Shown in pieces: positions 43,740 to 51,846 of a stretch of DNA of 64,000 nt. This stretch comes from Nonomuraea indica. Its GTDB lineage: Bacteria; Actinomycetota; Actinomycetes; Streptosporangiales; Streptosporangiaceae. A model generated the notes under the pieces. That model was given only the letters and a program-made list of their open reading frames with translations, had not been told where the DNA came from and made no database searches. The stretch lies in assembly GCF_002850745.1 (NCBI RefSeq), contig NZ_KZ559472.1, positions 104,313 to 168,312 of the forward strand, read 5' to 3'. The translations under genes and the position numbers were made by a program. The stretch's first letter is position 1. Every line of letters starts with the position of its first letter.

Positions 43740-43870
43740 TGGCTGACGTCATTATTTGGGTGAAGCCCTTCGAGGCCAAGAATCACGACCCAGACACCAA
43801 GGGACGCAGGGGCCTCTGCAGCTGGCACGAGATGACTTTGAGGCGAGGTCCATGTCCGAACAAGCCGTAG
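43740..43870 (+). CDS. Short ORF, possible gene remnant
   Basis: The ORF has 43 codons (MADVIIWVKPFEAKNHDPD..., with SWHEMTLRRGPCPNKP at the end). It lies between the integrase and the tRNA. The hydrophobic opening could be a beta strand of a broken larger protein. No ribosome-binding site is evident. Confidence 0.25.
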
Positions 43871-43876
43871 GCGAGC

Positions 43877-44008
43877 GTGAAGATCGGATACGCGGACGCG
43901 GGCTACGAACCGGTGCAGTCAGCCTGCGTCGAGGCCCTCAAGGAGATCTCACAGCGCTACGGCTTCCCGATCCCGCAGGAGCAAGGCGAACGTGTGGAGA
44001 ACAGTTGA
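43877..44008 (+). CDS. Short ORF, possible gene remnant
   Basis: The ORF has 43 codons from a GTG (VKIGYADAGYEPVQSACVEALKEISQRYG...), with a plausible helix and a defined end (GERVENS). It lies directly after the previous short ORF and in another frame, so the two may be halves of one decayed gene. Function unknown. Confidence 0.25.
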   Translation: MKIGYADAGYEPVQSACVEALKEISQRYGFPIPQEQGERVENS

Positions 44009-44033
44009 TGCCGTAGCTGTATTTCGCTGCTGT

Positions 44034-44120
44034 ACGAGAGCGAAAAGGCCACTTCCCGATCATGGGAAGTGGCCTTTGACCTGCGGTGGAGCCTAGCGGA
44101 TTCGAACCGCTGACATCCTG
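44034..44120. repeat. Proximal att-like site (tRNA-Ala 3' half and terminator)
   Basis: This 87-bp block is repeated at 41175-41261 with seven mismatches. It contains the 3' part of the intact tRNA-Ala gene. The pair brackets 2.8 kb with an integrase remnant next to the tRNA, which is the layout of attL/attR of a tRNA-integrated element. Confidence 0.75.
44044..44077. terminator. tRNA-Ala terminator
   Basis: AAAGGCCACTTCCC (44044-44057) and GGGAAGTGGCCTTT (44064-44077) pair perfectly over 14 bp around GATCAT, 10 bp past the 3' end of tRNA-Ala. The copy in the distal repeat has lost this pairing. Confidence 0.85.
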
Positions 44121-44159
44121 CTTGCAAAGCAGGCGCTCTGCCAGCTGAGCTAAGGCCCC
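44087..44159 (-). tRNA. tRNA-Ala(TGC)
   Basis: The 73-nt gene folds as a cloverleaf: acceptor GGGGCCT with AGGCTCC, D-stem GCTC/GAGC, anticodon stem CCTGC/GCAGG with loop TTTGCAA (anticodon TGC), T-stem AGCGG/CCGCT with loop TTCGAAT, and discriminator A. CCA is not encoded. Its 3' half is the target of the integrated element to the left. Confidence 0.95.
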
Positions 44160-44175
44160 TTCGATCGAAGATAGC

Positions 44176-44904
44176 TTACCCGGCCGGAGCGGTTGTGTGG
44201 TGCGGGGTCATGTCGTCGCTGAGGACGAGGCTGGGGAAGTCGGCGATCGAGTCGAGGATGTGGGTGGCGCCGCCTTTGAGGAGGCGTTCGCGGCTGTGGA
44301 CGCCGGTCATGACGCCGGCCACGACGGAGGCGCCGGAGCGGCGGCCGCAGAGCATGTCGCTCTCCGAGTCGCCGATCACGGCGACCTGGCGGACGTCCTC
44401 GATGCCGAGGCGGAGGACGGCGTGCAGGACCATGTCGGGCCAGGGGCGGCCGCGGCCGCCCGCGTCCTCGGGGGAGATGGCCAGGTCGATCTTGTCGTCC
44501 CAGCCGAGGACGCTCAGGACGCGGCTCAGGGTGGTGCGGCTGAAGCCGGTGATGAGGGCCAGCCGGATGCCGGAGCCGCGGAGTTTGTCGAGGACCTCGA
44601 TGACTCCGGGCATGGCGACGAGGCCCGCGCGTTCGAGGGCGCCCTCGTAGGAGCGTTCGAACGTGAGGTTCGCCGCCTGGGCCTGGACCTCGTTGCCGGG
44701 GAAGATCCCCCGGAAGACATCGATCTTGGGACAGCCCCGGGACCGGTGCACGTGAACCATCGCACGCGCGTACGCTCCGGTCCCGGGGACTATGCCCTGC
44801 GTGGCGATCGCCTCAGCGAACGCGCGCTCGACCATGGCGATGTCACCGACTGTTGTGCCGGCCAGGTCCAGGCACGCCAGCTTGATGGGGACGACGTCAC
44901 TCAT
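44176..44904 (-). CDS. Phosphonatase-like HAD hydrolase
   Basis: The protein has 242 residues. The HAD nucleophile motif reads LACLDLAGTTVGD (Asp about 13), with a cap domain (MVERAFAEAIATQGI) typical of the phosphonatase-like branch. Motif II is ALITGFSRTT, and motifs III/IV are GRGRPWPDMV and VAVIGDSESDMLCGRRSGA. It cleaves a phosphonate or phosphate ester in the cytoplasm. No other phosphonate gene lies nearby. It is 15 bp downstream of the DLW-39 gene. Confidence 0.88.
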   Translation of the reverse strand: MSDVVPIKLACLDLAGTTVGDIAMVERAFAEAIATQGIVPGTGAYARAMVHVHRSRGCPKIDVFRGIFPGNEVQAQAANLTFERSYEGALERAGLVAMPGVIEVLDKLRGSGIRLALITGFSRTTLSRVLSVLGWDDKIDLAISPEDAGGRGRPWPDMVLHAVLRLGIEDVRQVAVIGDSESDMLCGRRSGASVVAGVMTGVHSRERLLKGGATHILDSIADFPSLVLSDDMTPHHTTAPAG

Positions 44905-44919
44905 CGCCTCGCCAGGCGG

Positions 44920-45039
44920 TCAGTTGTCGCTGCCGGTGGCCTCGGTCCACAGATCGAGCTCGGCGCGATCAGCCTGCACCTTGCGCCAGACAAGCAGCCC
45001 CCCGAGGGCGACCAGCGCCAGAACAAGCAGCTTCTTCAC
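44920..45039 (-). CDS. DLW-39 family protein
   Basis: The 39-residue product begins with a GTG: VKKLLVLALVALGGLLVWRK, a single membrane helix, and ends AELDLWTEATGSDN. The DLW motif and length match the actinobacterial DLW-39 family, usually found near gyrA and tRNA-Ile/tRNA-Ala genes. tRNA-Ala lies 760 bp away here, which supports the call. Its function is unknown. Confidence 0.85.
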   Translation of the reverse strand: MKKLLVLALVALGGLLVWRKVQADRAELDLWTEATGSDN

Positions 45040-45256
45040 GGTGTGACCCCACTTCTCGACGGCCTCACCTGCCGGGGTGAGACCCAACGGTTGACATGCA
45101 GCCTAGCAAGGTATGGCTGCGGTCCTTGTGTTGCGCAAGAGTCAGATGTACGGAATGTGCAAAGCATGGTCAGGCAGTCGCAGGTGAGAGGTGGTATTCG
45201 CGGCGCCTCGCGGACTTCCTTCCGATGGCGGCCGGCGGGCCCCGGAGCCGGATCGA

Positions 45257-45271
45257 TACCCTAGGTGGGTA
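45257..45271. promoter_or_regulatory. CsoR-like copper operator
   Basis: TACCC-TAGGT-GGGTA is a 5-bp inverted repeat, 45 bp before the copper-chaperone start. It resembles the TACCCC...GGGGTA sites bound by actinobacterial CsoR. No csoR gene is in the window. Confidence 0.6.
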
Positions 45272-45315
45272 CGGTGTAGCCTGGGGTTCTCGGCGTGACC
45301 TGGAAGGAGAGCTTC

Positions 45316-45522
45316 ATGAGCACCGCAACCTACACCGTCAAAGGCATGACCTGCGGCCATTGCGTGAGTTCCGTCAAGGAGGAGGTCTCGGAGGTAGCCG
45401 GGGTCACCTCGGTGGAGGTGGACCTCCCCACCGGGCTGCTCACCGTGGAGAGCGACGGACCGGTCCAGGAGGCCGACGTCGTGGCGGCGGTCGAGGAGGC
45501 GGGGTACGAGGTGGTCAGGTAG
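45316..45522 (+). CDS. copZ: Copper chaperone (HMA domain)
   Basis: The protein has 68 residues. The ATG at 45316 has AAGGAG six bases upstream. It is a single heavy-metal-associated domain, with the metal site GMTCGHC (C13, C16) and the usual ferredoxin-like strands (VTSVEVDLPTGLLTVESD, AVEEAGYEVVR). CopZ carries Cu(I) to a P-type ATPase. None is found beside it, so the ATPase must be encoded elsewhere. Confidence 0.92.
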   Translation: MSTATYTVKGMTCGHCVSSVKEEVSEVAGVTSVEVDLPTGLLTVESDGPVQEADVVAAVEEAGYEVVR

Positions 45523-45549
45523 GGCCGGTACGAGGTGGTCAGGTAGGGC
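45503..45549. repeat. Tandem 24-bp duplication at converging gene ends
   Basis: GGTACGAGGTGGTCAGGTAG plus GGC occurs at 45503-45525 and again at 45527-45549. The first copy carries the stop of the copper chaperone and the second the stop of the convergent MFS gene. Both reading frames end in duplicated sequence. Confidence 0.75.
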
Positions 45550-46948
45550 GGGCCCAGCGGACCGCGGGCGCCATGGCGGCCCCGGCCGCCATGAACACCA
45601 CGCCGACCACCAGCCAGCCGGCGGCGCCCCACCCGATGATCACCGTGGTGAGCAGCGCCGGGCCCAGCGCCCTGGCCACGGCGGTTCCGCTGCCGAAGAA
45701 TCCCTGGTACTGCCCCTGCCGGCCCTCCGGCGCTAGGCCGAAGGAGATCTCCCAGGATCCCGCGGCCAGCAGCATCTCGGCCAGCACCTGGGGCACCACC
45801 GCGGCCACGATGACGGCGCCGGCGAGCCAGGCGGGCACGCCGGCCGCCGACAGCGCGAACACCACGCAGGCCAGCAGCATGAGCGCACCCGCCCGGCGTA
45901 CCGACCGGGCGGCGTCCGCCAGGCCGCGCACCCGCCGGGCGACGCGCACCTGGAACGCCAGGACCCCCGCCGTGTTCACCAGGAACAGCACGGAGACCAG
46001 CCAGGCCGGGGCCGGCGTGCGCAACGTGATCCAGAGCGGCACCACCACGCTGAGCAGCGGCATGTAGCAGAGCAGCACCGTGTTGATCAACGTCACCAGC
46101 GCGTACGGCCGGTCGCGCAGCACGGCGAGGCGCGGGCCCTTGGCGACCGGCGCGGGGGTCAGAGCCGGCAGCCTCAGCAGGACGAGGCCGGCGAGGAGGA
46201 AGCCGGCCACGTCCACGGCGAACACCGTCAGGTACGCCTCCCGGGTGCCGACGTGCAGCGCGAGCCCGCCCAGCCCGGCGCCCGCCGCGAGGCCGCCGTT
46301 CAGCGTGGACTGCAGGGCGGCGCGTACCCGGGTACGGCGGGCGGGTTCCACGAGAGCGGCGAGCAGGGCCTGCCGGGCGGCCGACAGGCCGGTCTGCGCG
46401 GCGCCGTACAGGCAGGCCACCACCACGAACATGCCGAACGACCGGACGAACACGAACGACCCGACCGCCGTGGCCGTGACGACGGCGAGCAGCACGGCGA
46501 CGCCGCGCGGCCCGCGCCGGTCGGCGAGGTGACCCAGCGGCACGCCCGCGAACGCCCCCACGGCCCAGCCGAGCGTCAGCCCGAAGCCGATCTGCGCGGC
46601 CGACAGTCCGACGACGTGGGAGAAGTAGAGGGCCGAGGTGACGAGATAGGCCCCGTCGCCGACGGAGTTCGCGAGCTGGGCGAGGGTGAGCGTCCGTTCC
46701 GCCCGCGTCGCGACCCGAGCCGAACCGGCGGGTGCGGAGACACCGCCACCGGCGGACGCGGAGACACCGCCCCCAGCGGGCGCGGAGGCAACGCCATCCG
46801 CGGGCGCGGGACCGGGAGCGCCGTCCTCCGCGGTATGCGGGGCGGGCGTGGGAGCGCCGTGCCCGGTGGGGGCCGGGGCGGGCGTGGGAGCGCCGTGTCC
46901 GGTCCGGGCCGGGGTGGGCGCGGGCGTGTCGCCGGGTGCGCCGGTCAA
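45539..46948 (-). CDS. MFS transporter with repetitive N-terminal tail
   Basis: The protein has 469 residues. It starts at a TTG three bases after the CMD stop. No ATG or GTG occurs in frame before the first helix, so the Ala/Pro/Gly-rich tail of about 75 residues (GHGAPTPAPAPTGHGAPTPAP) seems real. Twelve helices follow; LGHLADRRGPRGVAVLLA is the loop 2-3 MFS motif. It probably exports a small compound. It forms an operon with the carboxymuconolactone decarboxylase under the divergent MocR regulator. Confidence 0.82.
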   Translation of the reverse strand: MTGAPGDTPAPTPARTGHGAPTPAPAPTGHGAPTPAPHTAEDGAPGPAPADGVASAPAGGGVSASAGGGVSAPAGSARVATRAERTLTLAQLANSVGDGAYLVTSALYFSHVVGLSAAQIGFGLTLGWAVGAFAGVPLGHLADRRGPRGVAVLLAVVTATAVGSFVFVRSFGMFVVVACLYGAAQTGLSAARQALLAALVEPARRTRVRAALQSTLNGGLAAGAGLGGLALHVGTREAYLTVFAVDVAGFLLAGLVLLRLPALTPAPVAKGPRLAVLRDRPYALVTLINTVLLCYMPLLSVVVPLWITLRTPAPAWLVSVLFLVNTAGVLAFQVRVARRVRGLADAARSVRRAGALMLLACVVFALSAAGVPAWLAGAVIVAAVVPQVLAEMLLAAGSWEISFGLAPEGRQGQYQGFFGSGTAVARALGPALLTTVIIGWGAAGWLVVGVVFMAAGAAMAPAVRWARPT

Positions 46949-46951
46949 GGG

Positions 46952-47401
46952 TCAGGCCTTGTACGACGCGGGGGTCATGCGGGTGGCGACTCCCATCCGG
47001 TTCCAGGCGTTGATGGTGGCGACGGCCACGATGAGCGCGGCGAGCTGGCCCTCGTCGAAGTGCTCCGCCGCCTCCTGCCAGATCTCGTCGGTGACGTCGT
47101 GGGTGGACAGCCTGGTGGCGGCCTCGGTGAAGGCCAGGGCGGCGCGTTCCTGGGGGGTGAAGAAGGGCGCCTCGCGCCACACGGACACGGCGTGCAGCCT
47201 GGCGTCGCTCTCGCCCGCCTGCTTGGCGTCGGAGCTGTGCATGTCCACGCAGTAGACACAGCCGTTGATCTGGCTGGCGCGCAGCCTGACGAGTTCGAGG
47301 AGGGGGGCGGGCAGCGTGCCCTCGGCGACGTAGCGGTCGAGGCCGGCCATGGCCCGGTAGGCGTCGGCGGCCAGGGCGCCGAGGTTGAGGCGTTCGGTCA
47401 T
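46952..47401 (-). CDS. Carboxymuconolactone decarboxylase family protein (AhpD-like)
   Basis: The protein has 149 residues. The active motif QINGCVYCVDMHSSDAKQAGE (residues 44-64) has the CxxC and the His of AhpD/CMD proteins, which act as alkylhydroperoxidases with the two cysteines as redox pair. The C-terminal helix AALIVAVATINAWNRM is typical. It is the first gene of an operon with an MFS transporter and is divergent from a MocR regulator, so detoxification of a regulated substrate is likely. Confidence 0.9.
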   Translation of the reverse strand: MTERLNLGALAADAYRAMAGLDRYVAEGTLPAPLLELVRLRASQINGCVYCVDMHSSDAKQAGESDARLHAVSVWREAPFFTPQERAALAFTEAATRLSTHDVTDEIWQEAAEHFDEGQLAALIVAVATINAWNRMGVATRMTPASYKA

Positions 47402-47440
47402 GGCCCCCAACCTAGAAGCCCCGTTGTCCCGATATAAGCT

Positions 47441-47463
47441 CCAATTTCCGGCGAAATGATTGG
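47441..47463. promoter_or_regulatory. CCAAT...ATTGG inverted repeat between mocR and CMD gene
   Basis: CCAAT (47441-47445) and ATTGG (47459-47463) form an inverted repeat with 13 bases between, in the 69-bp intergenic region. It is a candidate MocR binding site for both divergent promoters and argues for the mocR start at 47471. Confidence 0.5.
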
Positions 47464-47470
47464 GCCAAGC

Positions 47471-48889
47471 ATGGACGTCCACGTGACCCTGTCCGGGCGC
47501 GGTGACCTGGCGGCACAGGTCTACCGGCAGCTGCTGGAGGCGATCCTCGACGGGCGGCTCCGGCCGGGCGAGCGGCTGCCGCCGACCCGGGAGCTGGCCC
47601 GGCGGCTGGAGATCTCCCGCAACACGGTCGCCGTCGCCTACGACCGGCTGGTGGCCGACGGGTTCCTGGTGGGGCGGGCGGGCGCGGGGACGTTCGTGGC
47701 GGCAGGACCGGTACGGGGCCGTGCGGCGCCGCGCGGGGTGGTGCAGCCGCGCGCCGTGTGGCGTTCGCTGCCCCCGGCGCAGCCGCCGGCGGCTCCGGCG
47801 GCGTACGACTTCCGGGTGGGCGTGCCGGACCCGCGGCTGTTCCCGATGGAGGCGTGGCGCCGGCTGGTGGCCCGGGAACTGCGGGTGAGCGCGGTGACCG
47901 GCGGGTACGGCGACCCGGCGGGGCACGAGGGCCTGCGCGAGGCGATCGCCCGGCACGTCGGCGTCAGCCGTTCGGTGCGGGCGGGCGCCGGCGACGTGCT
48001 CATCACGAGCGGCGCGCAGCAGGCGCTCGACCTGGTGGGACGGGTGCTGATCGAGCCGGGCGCCTGCGTGGCCGTCGAGGAGCCCGGCTACCCGCCGGCG
48101 CGGCTGCTGTTCCGCTCGCTCGGCGCGCGGGTGGCCGGGGTGCCGGTGGACGACGAGGGCATCGACGTCTCCGCCCTGCCGAACACCGCCCGGCTGGTGT
48201 ACGTGACGCCGTCGCACCAGTTCCCGCTGGGCACGCCGATGTCGCCGGCGCGCCGGGCGGCGCTGCTCGCCTGGGCCGAGCGGCGCCAGGCGGTGATCAT
48301 CGAGGACGACTACGACAGCGAGTTCCGCTTCGGCGACCGGCCGCTGGAGCCGCTGCAGAGCCTGGACCGGGCCGGCCGGGTGGTCTACGTCGGGTCGTTC
48401 TCGAAGACGCTGCTGCCGGCGTTGCGCCTGGGGTTCCTGGTGGCGCCGGCGTCGCTGGTGCCCGCGCTGAGCGCCGCCAAGCAGCTCACCGACTGGCACG
48501 GGGCGCTGCCGACGCAGGCGGCCCTGGCCAGGTTCATCGACGAGGGCCTGCTGTCGCGGCACATCAGGAGGGCCACCCGCGAGTACGCCGCCAGGCACGC
48601 CGTGATCACCGAGGCGGTCACGGCCGACGAGCGCCTGCGCCCGGTGCCCTCGGTCGCGGGCCTGCACCTGTGCGCGCGCCTGGCCGAAGGCGTGTCCGTA
48701 CGGCCCGCGCCCGGCCTGGCGGTGGAGTCGCTCGCCGCGTACCACGACGGGCCCCCGGCGGGGAGCGGGCTGATCATCGGGTACGGCGCGATCCGGAAGG
48801 AGGCGATCCCCGCGGGGCTGCGGCTTCTGCTGGGGTCGCTACGGCTGGGGGTGCCGCCGGCCCCAGAAGCGTCTGGCGCGCTCGCCTGA
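47471..48889 (+). CDS. MocR-family regulator (GntR HTH fused to aminotransferase)
   Basis: The protein has 472 residues from the ATG at 47471 (MDVHVTLSG). Residues 10-75 are a GntR winged helix (RQLLEAILDGRLRPGERLPPTRELARRLEISRNTVAVAYDRL). The rest is a fold type I aminotransferase domain, with the PLP-binding lysine in SFSKTLLPALRLGF and an Asp/Tyr pair in IIEDDYDSEFRF. MocR proteins sense PLP or amino-compounds. It is divergent from the CMD-MFS operon, its likely target. The last 51 bp overlap the 3' end of the universal stress gene on the other strand. Confidence 0.92.
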   Translation: MDVHVTLSGRGDLAAQVYRQLLEAILDGRLRPGERLPPTRELARRLEISRNTVAVAYDRLVADGFLVGRAGAGTFVAAGPVRGRAAPRGVVQPRAVWRSLPPAQPPAAPAAYDFRVGVPDPRLFPMEAWRRLVARELRVSAVTGGYGDPAGHEGLREAIARHVGVSRSVRAGAGDVLITSGAQQALDLVGRVLIEPGACVAVEEPGYPPARLLFRSLGARVAGVPVDDEGIDVSALPNTARLVYVTPSHQFPLGTPMSPARRAALLAWAERRQAVIIEDDYDSEFRFGDRPLEPLQSLDRAGRVVYVGSFSKTLLPALRLGFLVAPASLVPALSAAKQLTDWHGALPTQAALARFIDEGLLSRHIRRATREYAARHAVITEAVTADERLRPVPSVAGLHLCARLAEGVSVRPAPGLAVESLAAYHDGPPAGSGLIIGYGAIRKEAIPAGLRLLLGSLRLGVPPAPEASGALA

Positions 48890-49393
48890 GTCGACGGGGT
48901 CCTCGGGCGGCGAGGGCTGCTGCACGATGACGAGCGTGGCCTTGGCGTGGCGCGCGCAGTACATGCTGGTGGAGGGCAGCAGGAGGCGGCTGAGCAGCCC
49001 GCGCCTGCTGCGGCCGAGCACGAGGAGGTCGCCCTCCCTGGCCAGGTCCACGAGGTGGTAGCCGGGGTCGCCGACCTTGCCGACCACGACCGTGGCGAGG
49101 TCGGCGGGCATCCCGCCCGCCACGTCGTCGAACACGCCGGCGATGATCTCGTTGCAGCGCGCCTCCTCCCCCGCCCGCAGGGCGTTCTGCACGGGCAGCG
49201 CCTCGGGGAACGGGTGGACCGGCGCCCTGCTCACGTGCACGGCGACGAGCGGCATGCGGTGCAGCCTGGCGGCGCCGATGGCCCAGGCCAGGGCCCAGCG
49301 CGAGGCGGGGCTCTCGTCGACCCCGACGATCAGCCGCGCTCCGCCGGGCAGGTCACGTTCCACGGCACCCTCCTCACAGGGGTACTCGACCAT
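48839..49393 (-). CDS. Universal stress protein (UspA domain)
   Basis: The protein has 184 residues. The UspA fold is shown by RLIVGVDESPASRWALAWAIGAA and LVAVHVS, with the ATP loop region LLVLGRSRRGLLSRLLLPSTSMYCARHAKATLVIVQ. In the ATP motif G-x2-G-x9-G(S/T) a Pro replaces one of the glycines (LLLPSTS), so nucleotide binding may be altered. The C-terminus is basic. It is a cytoplasmic stress protein. Its 3' end overlaps that of mocR by 51 bp. Confidence 0.88.
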   Translation of the reverse strand: MVEYPCEEGAVERDLPGGARLIVGVDESPASRWALAWAIGAARLHRMPLVAVHVSRAPVHPFPEALPVQNALRAGEEARCNEIIAGVFDDVAGGMPADLATVVVGKVGDPGYHLVDLAREGDLLVLGRSRRGLLSRLLLPSTSMYCARHAKATLVIVQQPSPPEDPVDSGERARRFWGRRHPQP

Positions 49394-49519
49394 AGTGCTC
49401 CTTGCCGCTGGTTACCTGAAGGTGGCAATTTGCGAACTTTGGGATCCCCGAAAGGGGCGACGCGCAGAGTCACCACTCTGCTGCCCGTCGCGGGCCACGG
49501 CAAGCCCAACCGCGGATCT

Positions 49520-50239
49520 TCAGACGAGCCCGAGGAGGCCTTCGAACAGGGTCTCGCGTTCGTCGCCGGAGAGCCGGTCGTAGGCCCGGGCGGCCCGGTG
49601 GTTGGTGTCGTCCTCGATGGCGTCGCGGAGCGGACCCGGCTGCAGGTCCACGATCGTGCCCGCGGTCAGGCCCGCCGCCGCCCAGGCCGCGGCGTGCGCG
49701 TCGGCCCGGTCGTAGCGCAGCGCGGCCACCCGGTTGAACAGCAGCACCCCCGCGGGCGTCCCCGCCGGCTCGTACGGTGGCGCCATCACCTCCAGGGCCG
49801 CCCCGGGATCGCTCCCGGCCCGGTCCAGGACCCTGCCGGTGAGGTCGGCGAGGGGTTCCAGGTCGTGGGCGGCCCAGACGCGCCGGGTGGCGTCGGCGTG
49901 CGCGGCGTACACGCCGTCGATGAACGCCATGCCCCTGGCCGTGAGGCGTAGCGTGCCCTCGCCGTCCACGGTCAGGGCGCCCTGCGCGACGTGTTCGTGG
50001 ATCTCGGCGTCCAGCTCGGCGGCGCTGCCGTACCGGTGGACGGCGGACAGCGCGCGGCGGGTGATCGGGCGCAGCGGCAGGACATGGCGCAGGTCGAGCA
50101 GGAGTCCGGGGGTCAGGCCGACGGCTTCGGCGTGGGCGGTGACCGCTCGGCGGGCCACGGCGTGCACGTTCACGTGGACCGCGTTGACGACCGGAGCGAT
50201 CGCTGCGGCATATGTCGACAGATCCTGAATTATCGGCAT
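49520..50239 (-). CDS. Winged-helix-like protein of the SCO6745 type
   Basis: The protein has 239 residues. No signal peptide is visible. The central part has a winged-helix flavour (SAAELDAEIHEHVAQGALTVDGEGTLRLTARGMAFID), and the C-terminal section includes LRYDRADAHAAAWAAAGLT, a phrase also seen in SCO6745-type proteins of actinomycetes. A DNA-binding or ligand-binding role is possible. It is divergent from a drug exporter (159 bp apart) and could regulate it. Confidence 0.6.
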   Translation of the reverse strand: MPIIQDLSTYAAAIAPVVNAVHVNVHAVARRAVTAHAEAVGLTPGLLLDLRHVLPLRPITRRALSAVHRYGSAAELDAEIHEHVAQGALTVDGEGTLRLTARGMAFIDGVYAAHADATRRVWAAHDLEPLADLTGRVLDRAGSDPGAALEVMAPPYEPAGTPAGVLLFNRVAALRYDRADAHAAAWAAAGLTAGTIVDLQPGPLRDAIEDDTNHRAARAYDRLSGDERETLFEGLLGLV

Positions 50240-50398
50240 TGCGGGCCATTATGCCTGCGTTGTCGGTGACCCATAGCTGATCCGCAGCAATTCGTCAGTG
50301 ACCCACTCCAGGGTTCTCTCGGGGCGACGTCAACCGGACGGGCCGGTCCGGTGTTCCCCCCTTCGTCGTCCCCTCCTCCCCCTTCCTGGAGTACCTCC

Positions 50399-51793
50399 AT
50401 GTCACCGAGCCGCTGGTGGGCACTGCCCGTGGTGCTGGTCGCCGTCTTCATGACCACGTTGGACTTCTTCGTGGCCAACCTGGCGATCCCGTCGATCCGG
50501 GCGGGACTGGCGGCGAGCGGCTCCGAGGCGCAGCTCGTGATCGCTGCGTACGGGCTGGCGTACGCCGCGGGACTCGTGGTCTCGGGGCGGCTGGGCGATC
50601 TGTACGGGCCGCGCCGGATCTTCGTCGTGGGACTCGCCGCGTTCACGCTGGCCTCGGCGGCGTGCGGGGCCGCACCGTCGCCGGCGGCGCTGGTGGCGGC
50701 GCGGGCGGCGCAGGGGGTGGCCGCCGCGCTGCTCGCGCCGCAGGTCCTCACGCTGCTCGGCGCGCTGTACCGGGGCGCGGACCGGCCACGGGCCTTCGGC
50801 TGGTACGGCACAGCCGTGGGCCTCGCCGGGGTGGGCGGACAGGCCATCGGCGGGCTGCTGGTCGCGGCGGACCCGATGGGGCTGGGCTGGCGGGCCTGCT
50901 TCCTGGCGAACGTGCCCCTCGGCCTGGCCGCCCTGGCCCTGACACCGTGGCTGGTCCCGGTGCCGGCCGTGCCACGACGCGCCGACAGGCTGGACACGGC
51001 GGGGGCGGTGCTGGTCGCAGCCGGGCTGGTGGCGCTCGTGCTGCCCCTTGTCCAGGGGCGCGAGCAGGGCTGGCCGGCGTGGACGTGGCCGTGCCTGGCC
51101 GCCTCGGTGCCGCTGCTGGCCGTCTTCACCCGCCGGCAGCGGCGGCTGGCGGCGGGCGGGCAGCAGCCGCTGCTCGACCTCGGCGTCTTCGCGGCGAAGG
51201 GGTTCGCGTCGGGGCTCGCCGCCGTGGCGCTGCTGTTCGGCGGCTCGGCGGGCGTGTCGTTCGTGCTGGCGCTCTACCTGCAGGAGGGGCTGCGGCTGGG
51301 GCCGCTGGCCGCCGGGCTGGTGTGCACGGCGCTGAACGCCGGGTTCTTCGCCGCCTCCCTGCGCACCGCGTCGCTGGCGGGGCGGCTCGGGCACCGGTTG
51401 CCGCTGGCGGGGGCGGTGACGCTGGTGCTGGGGCTCGCGTCGCTGCACCACGCCGTCGGGGGCGTGGGCGCGGTGCCGTACCGGGTGGCGGGGGCGCTGC
51501 TCGTGACGGGCGCCGGGATGGGGCTGGTGATGTCGCCGCTGATCTCCGCCGTCCTGGCCCGCGTCCACCCCGGCAGGGCCGGAGCGGCGGCGGGCGTGCT
51601 GGGGACGGTGCAGGAGACCGGGGGCGTGCTGGGCGGCACGGTGACGGGGACGGTGCTGCTCGGCTCGCTGGACGCCGGTTGGCCGGCCGGCGCCCAGGCG
51701 GGGCTGACCGTGCCCGTCGTCTGCGCCCTGGGCGTGCTGGCCGTCCTCGCCCTGACCAAGCCGGGTCCCGCCCCCGCGCCGGCCTGCGCGTAG
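50399..51793 (+). CDS. DHA2-family MFS exporter (EmrB/QacA type)
   Basis: The protein has 464 residues from the ATG at 50399 (GGAG eight bases upstream). It has 14 predicted helices. The drug/H+ antiporter motifs are FVANLAIPSI near helix 1, GRLGDLYGPRRIFVVGL in loop 2-3 and GVGGQAIGGLL (motif C region). It exports drugs or secondary metabolites using the proton gradient. The epoxide hydrolase follows on the same strand, separated by a small hairpin. Confidence 0.9.
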   Translation: MSPSRWWALPVVLVAVFMTTLDFFVANLAIPSIRAGLAASGSEAQLVIAAYGLAYAAGLVVSGRLGDLYGPRRIFVVGLAAFTLASAACGAAPSPAALVAARAAQGVAAALLAPQVLTLLGALYRGADRPRAFGWYGTAVGLAGVGGQAIGGLLVAADPMGLGWRACFLANVPLGLAALALTPWLVPVPAVPRRADRLDTAGAVLVAAGLVALVLPLVQGREQGWPAWTWPCLAASVPLLAVFTRRQRRLAAGGQQPLLDLGVFAAKGFASGLAAVALLFGGSAGVSFVLALYLQEGLRLGPLAAGLVCTALNAGFFAASLRTASLAGRLGHRLPLAGAVTLVLGLASLHHAVGGVGAVPYRVAGALLVTGAGMGLVMSPLISAVLARVHPGRAGAAAGVLGTVQETGGVLGGTVTGTVLLGSLDAGWPAGAQAGLTVPVVCALGVLAVLALTKPGPAPAPACA

Positions 51794-51794
51794 G

Positions 51795-51811
51795 TCCGCG
51801 ACAATCGCGGA
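51795..51811 (+). terminator. Short palindrome after the MFS gene
   Basis: TCCGCGA-CAA-TCGCGGA is a perfect 7-bp inverted repeat directly after the MFS stop and 36 bp before the epoxide hydrolase. A third TCCGCGA stands at 51821. It may be a terminator or an operator for the hydrolase. Confidence 0.45.
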
Positions 51812-51846
51812 ACCAAGTCTTCCGCGATGCTTCCTACCTTGGGGAC

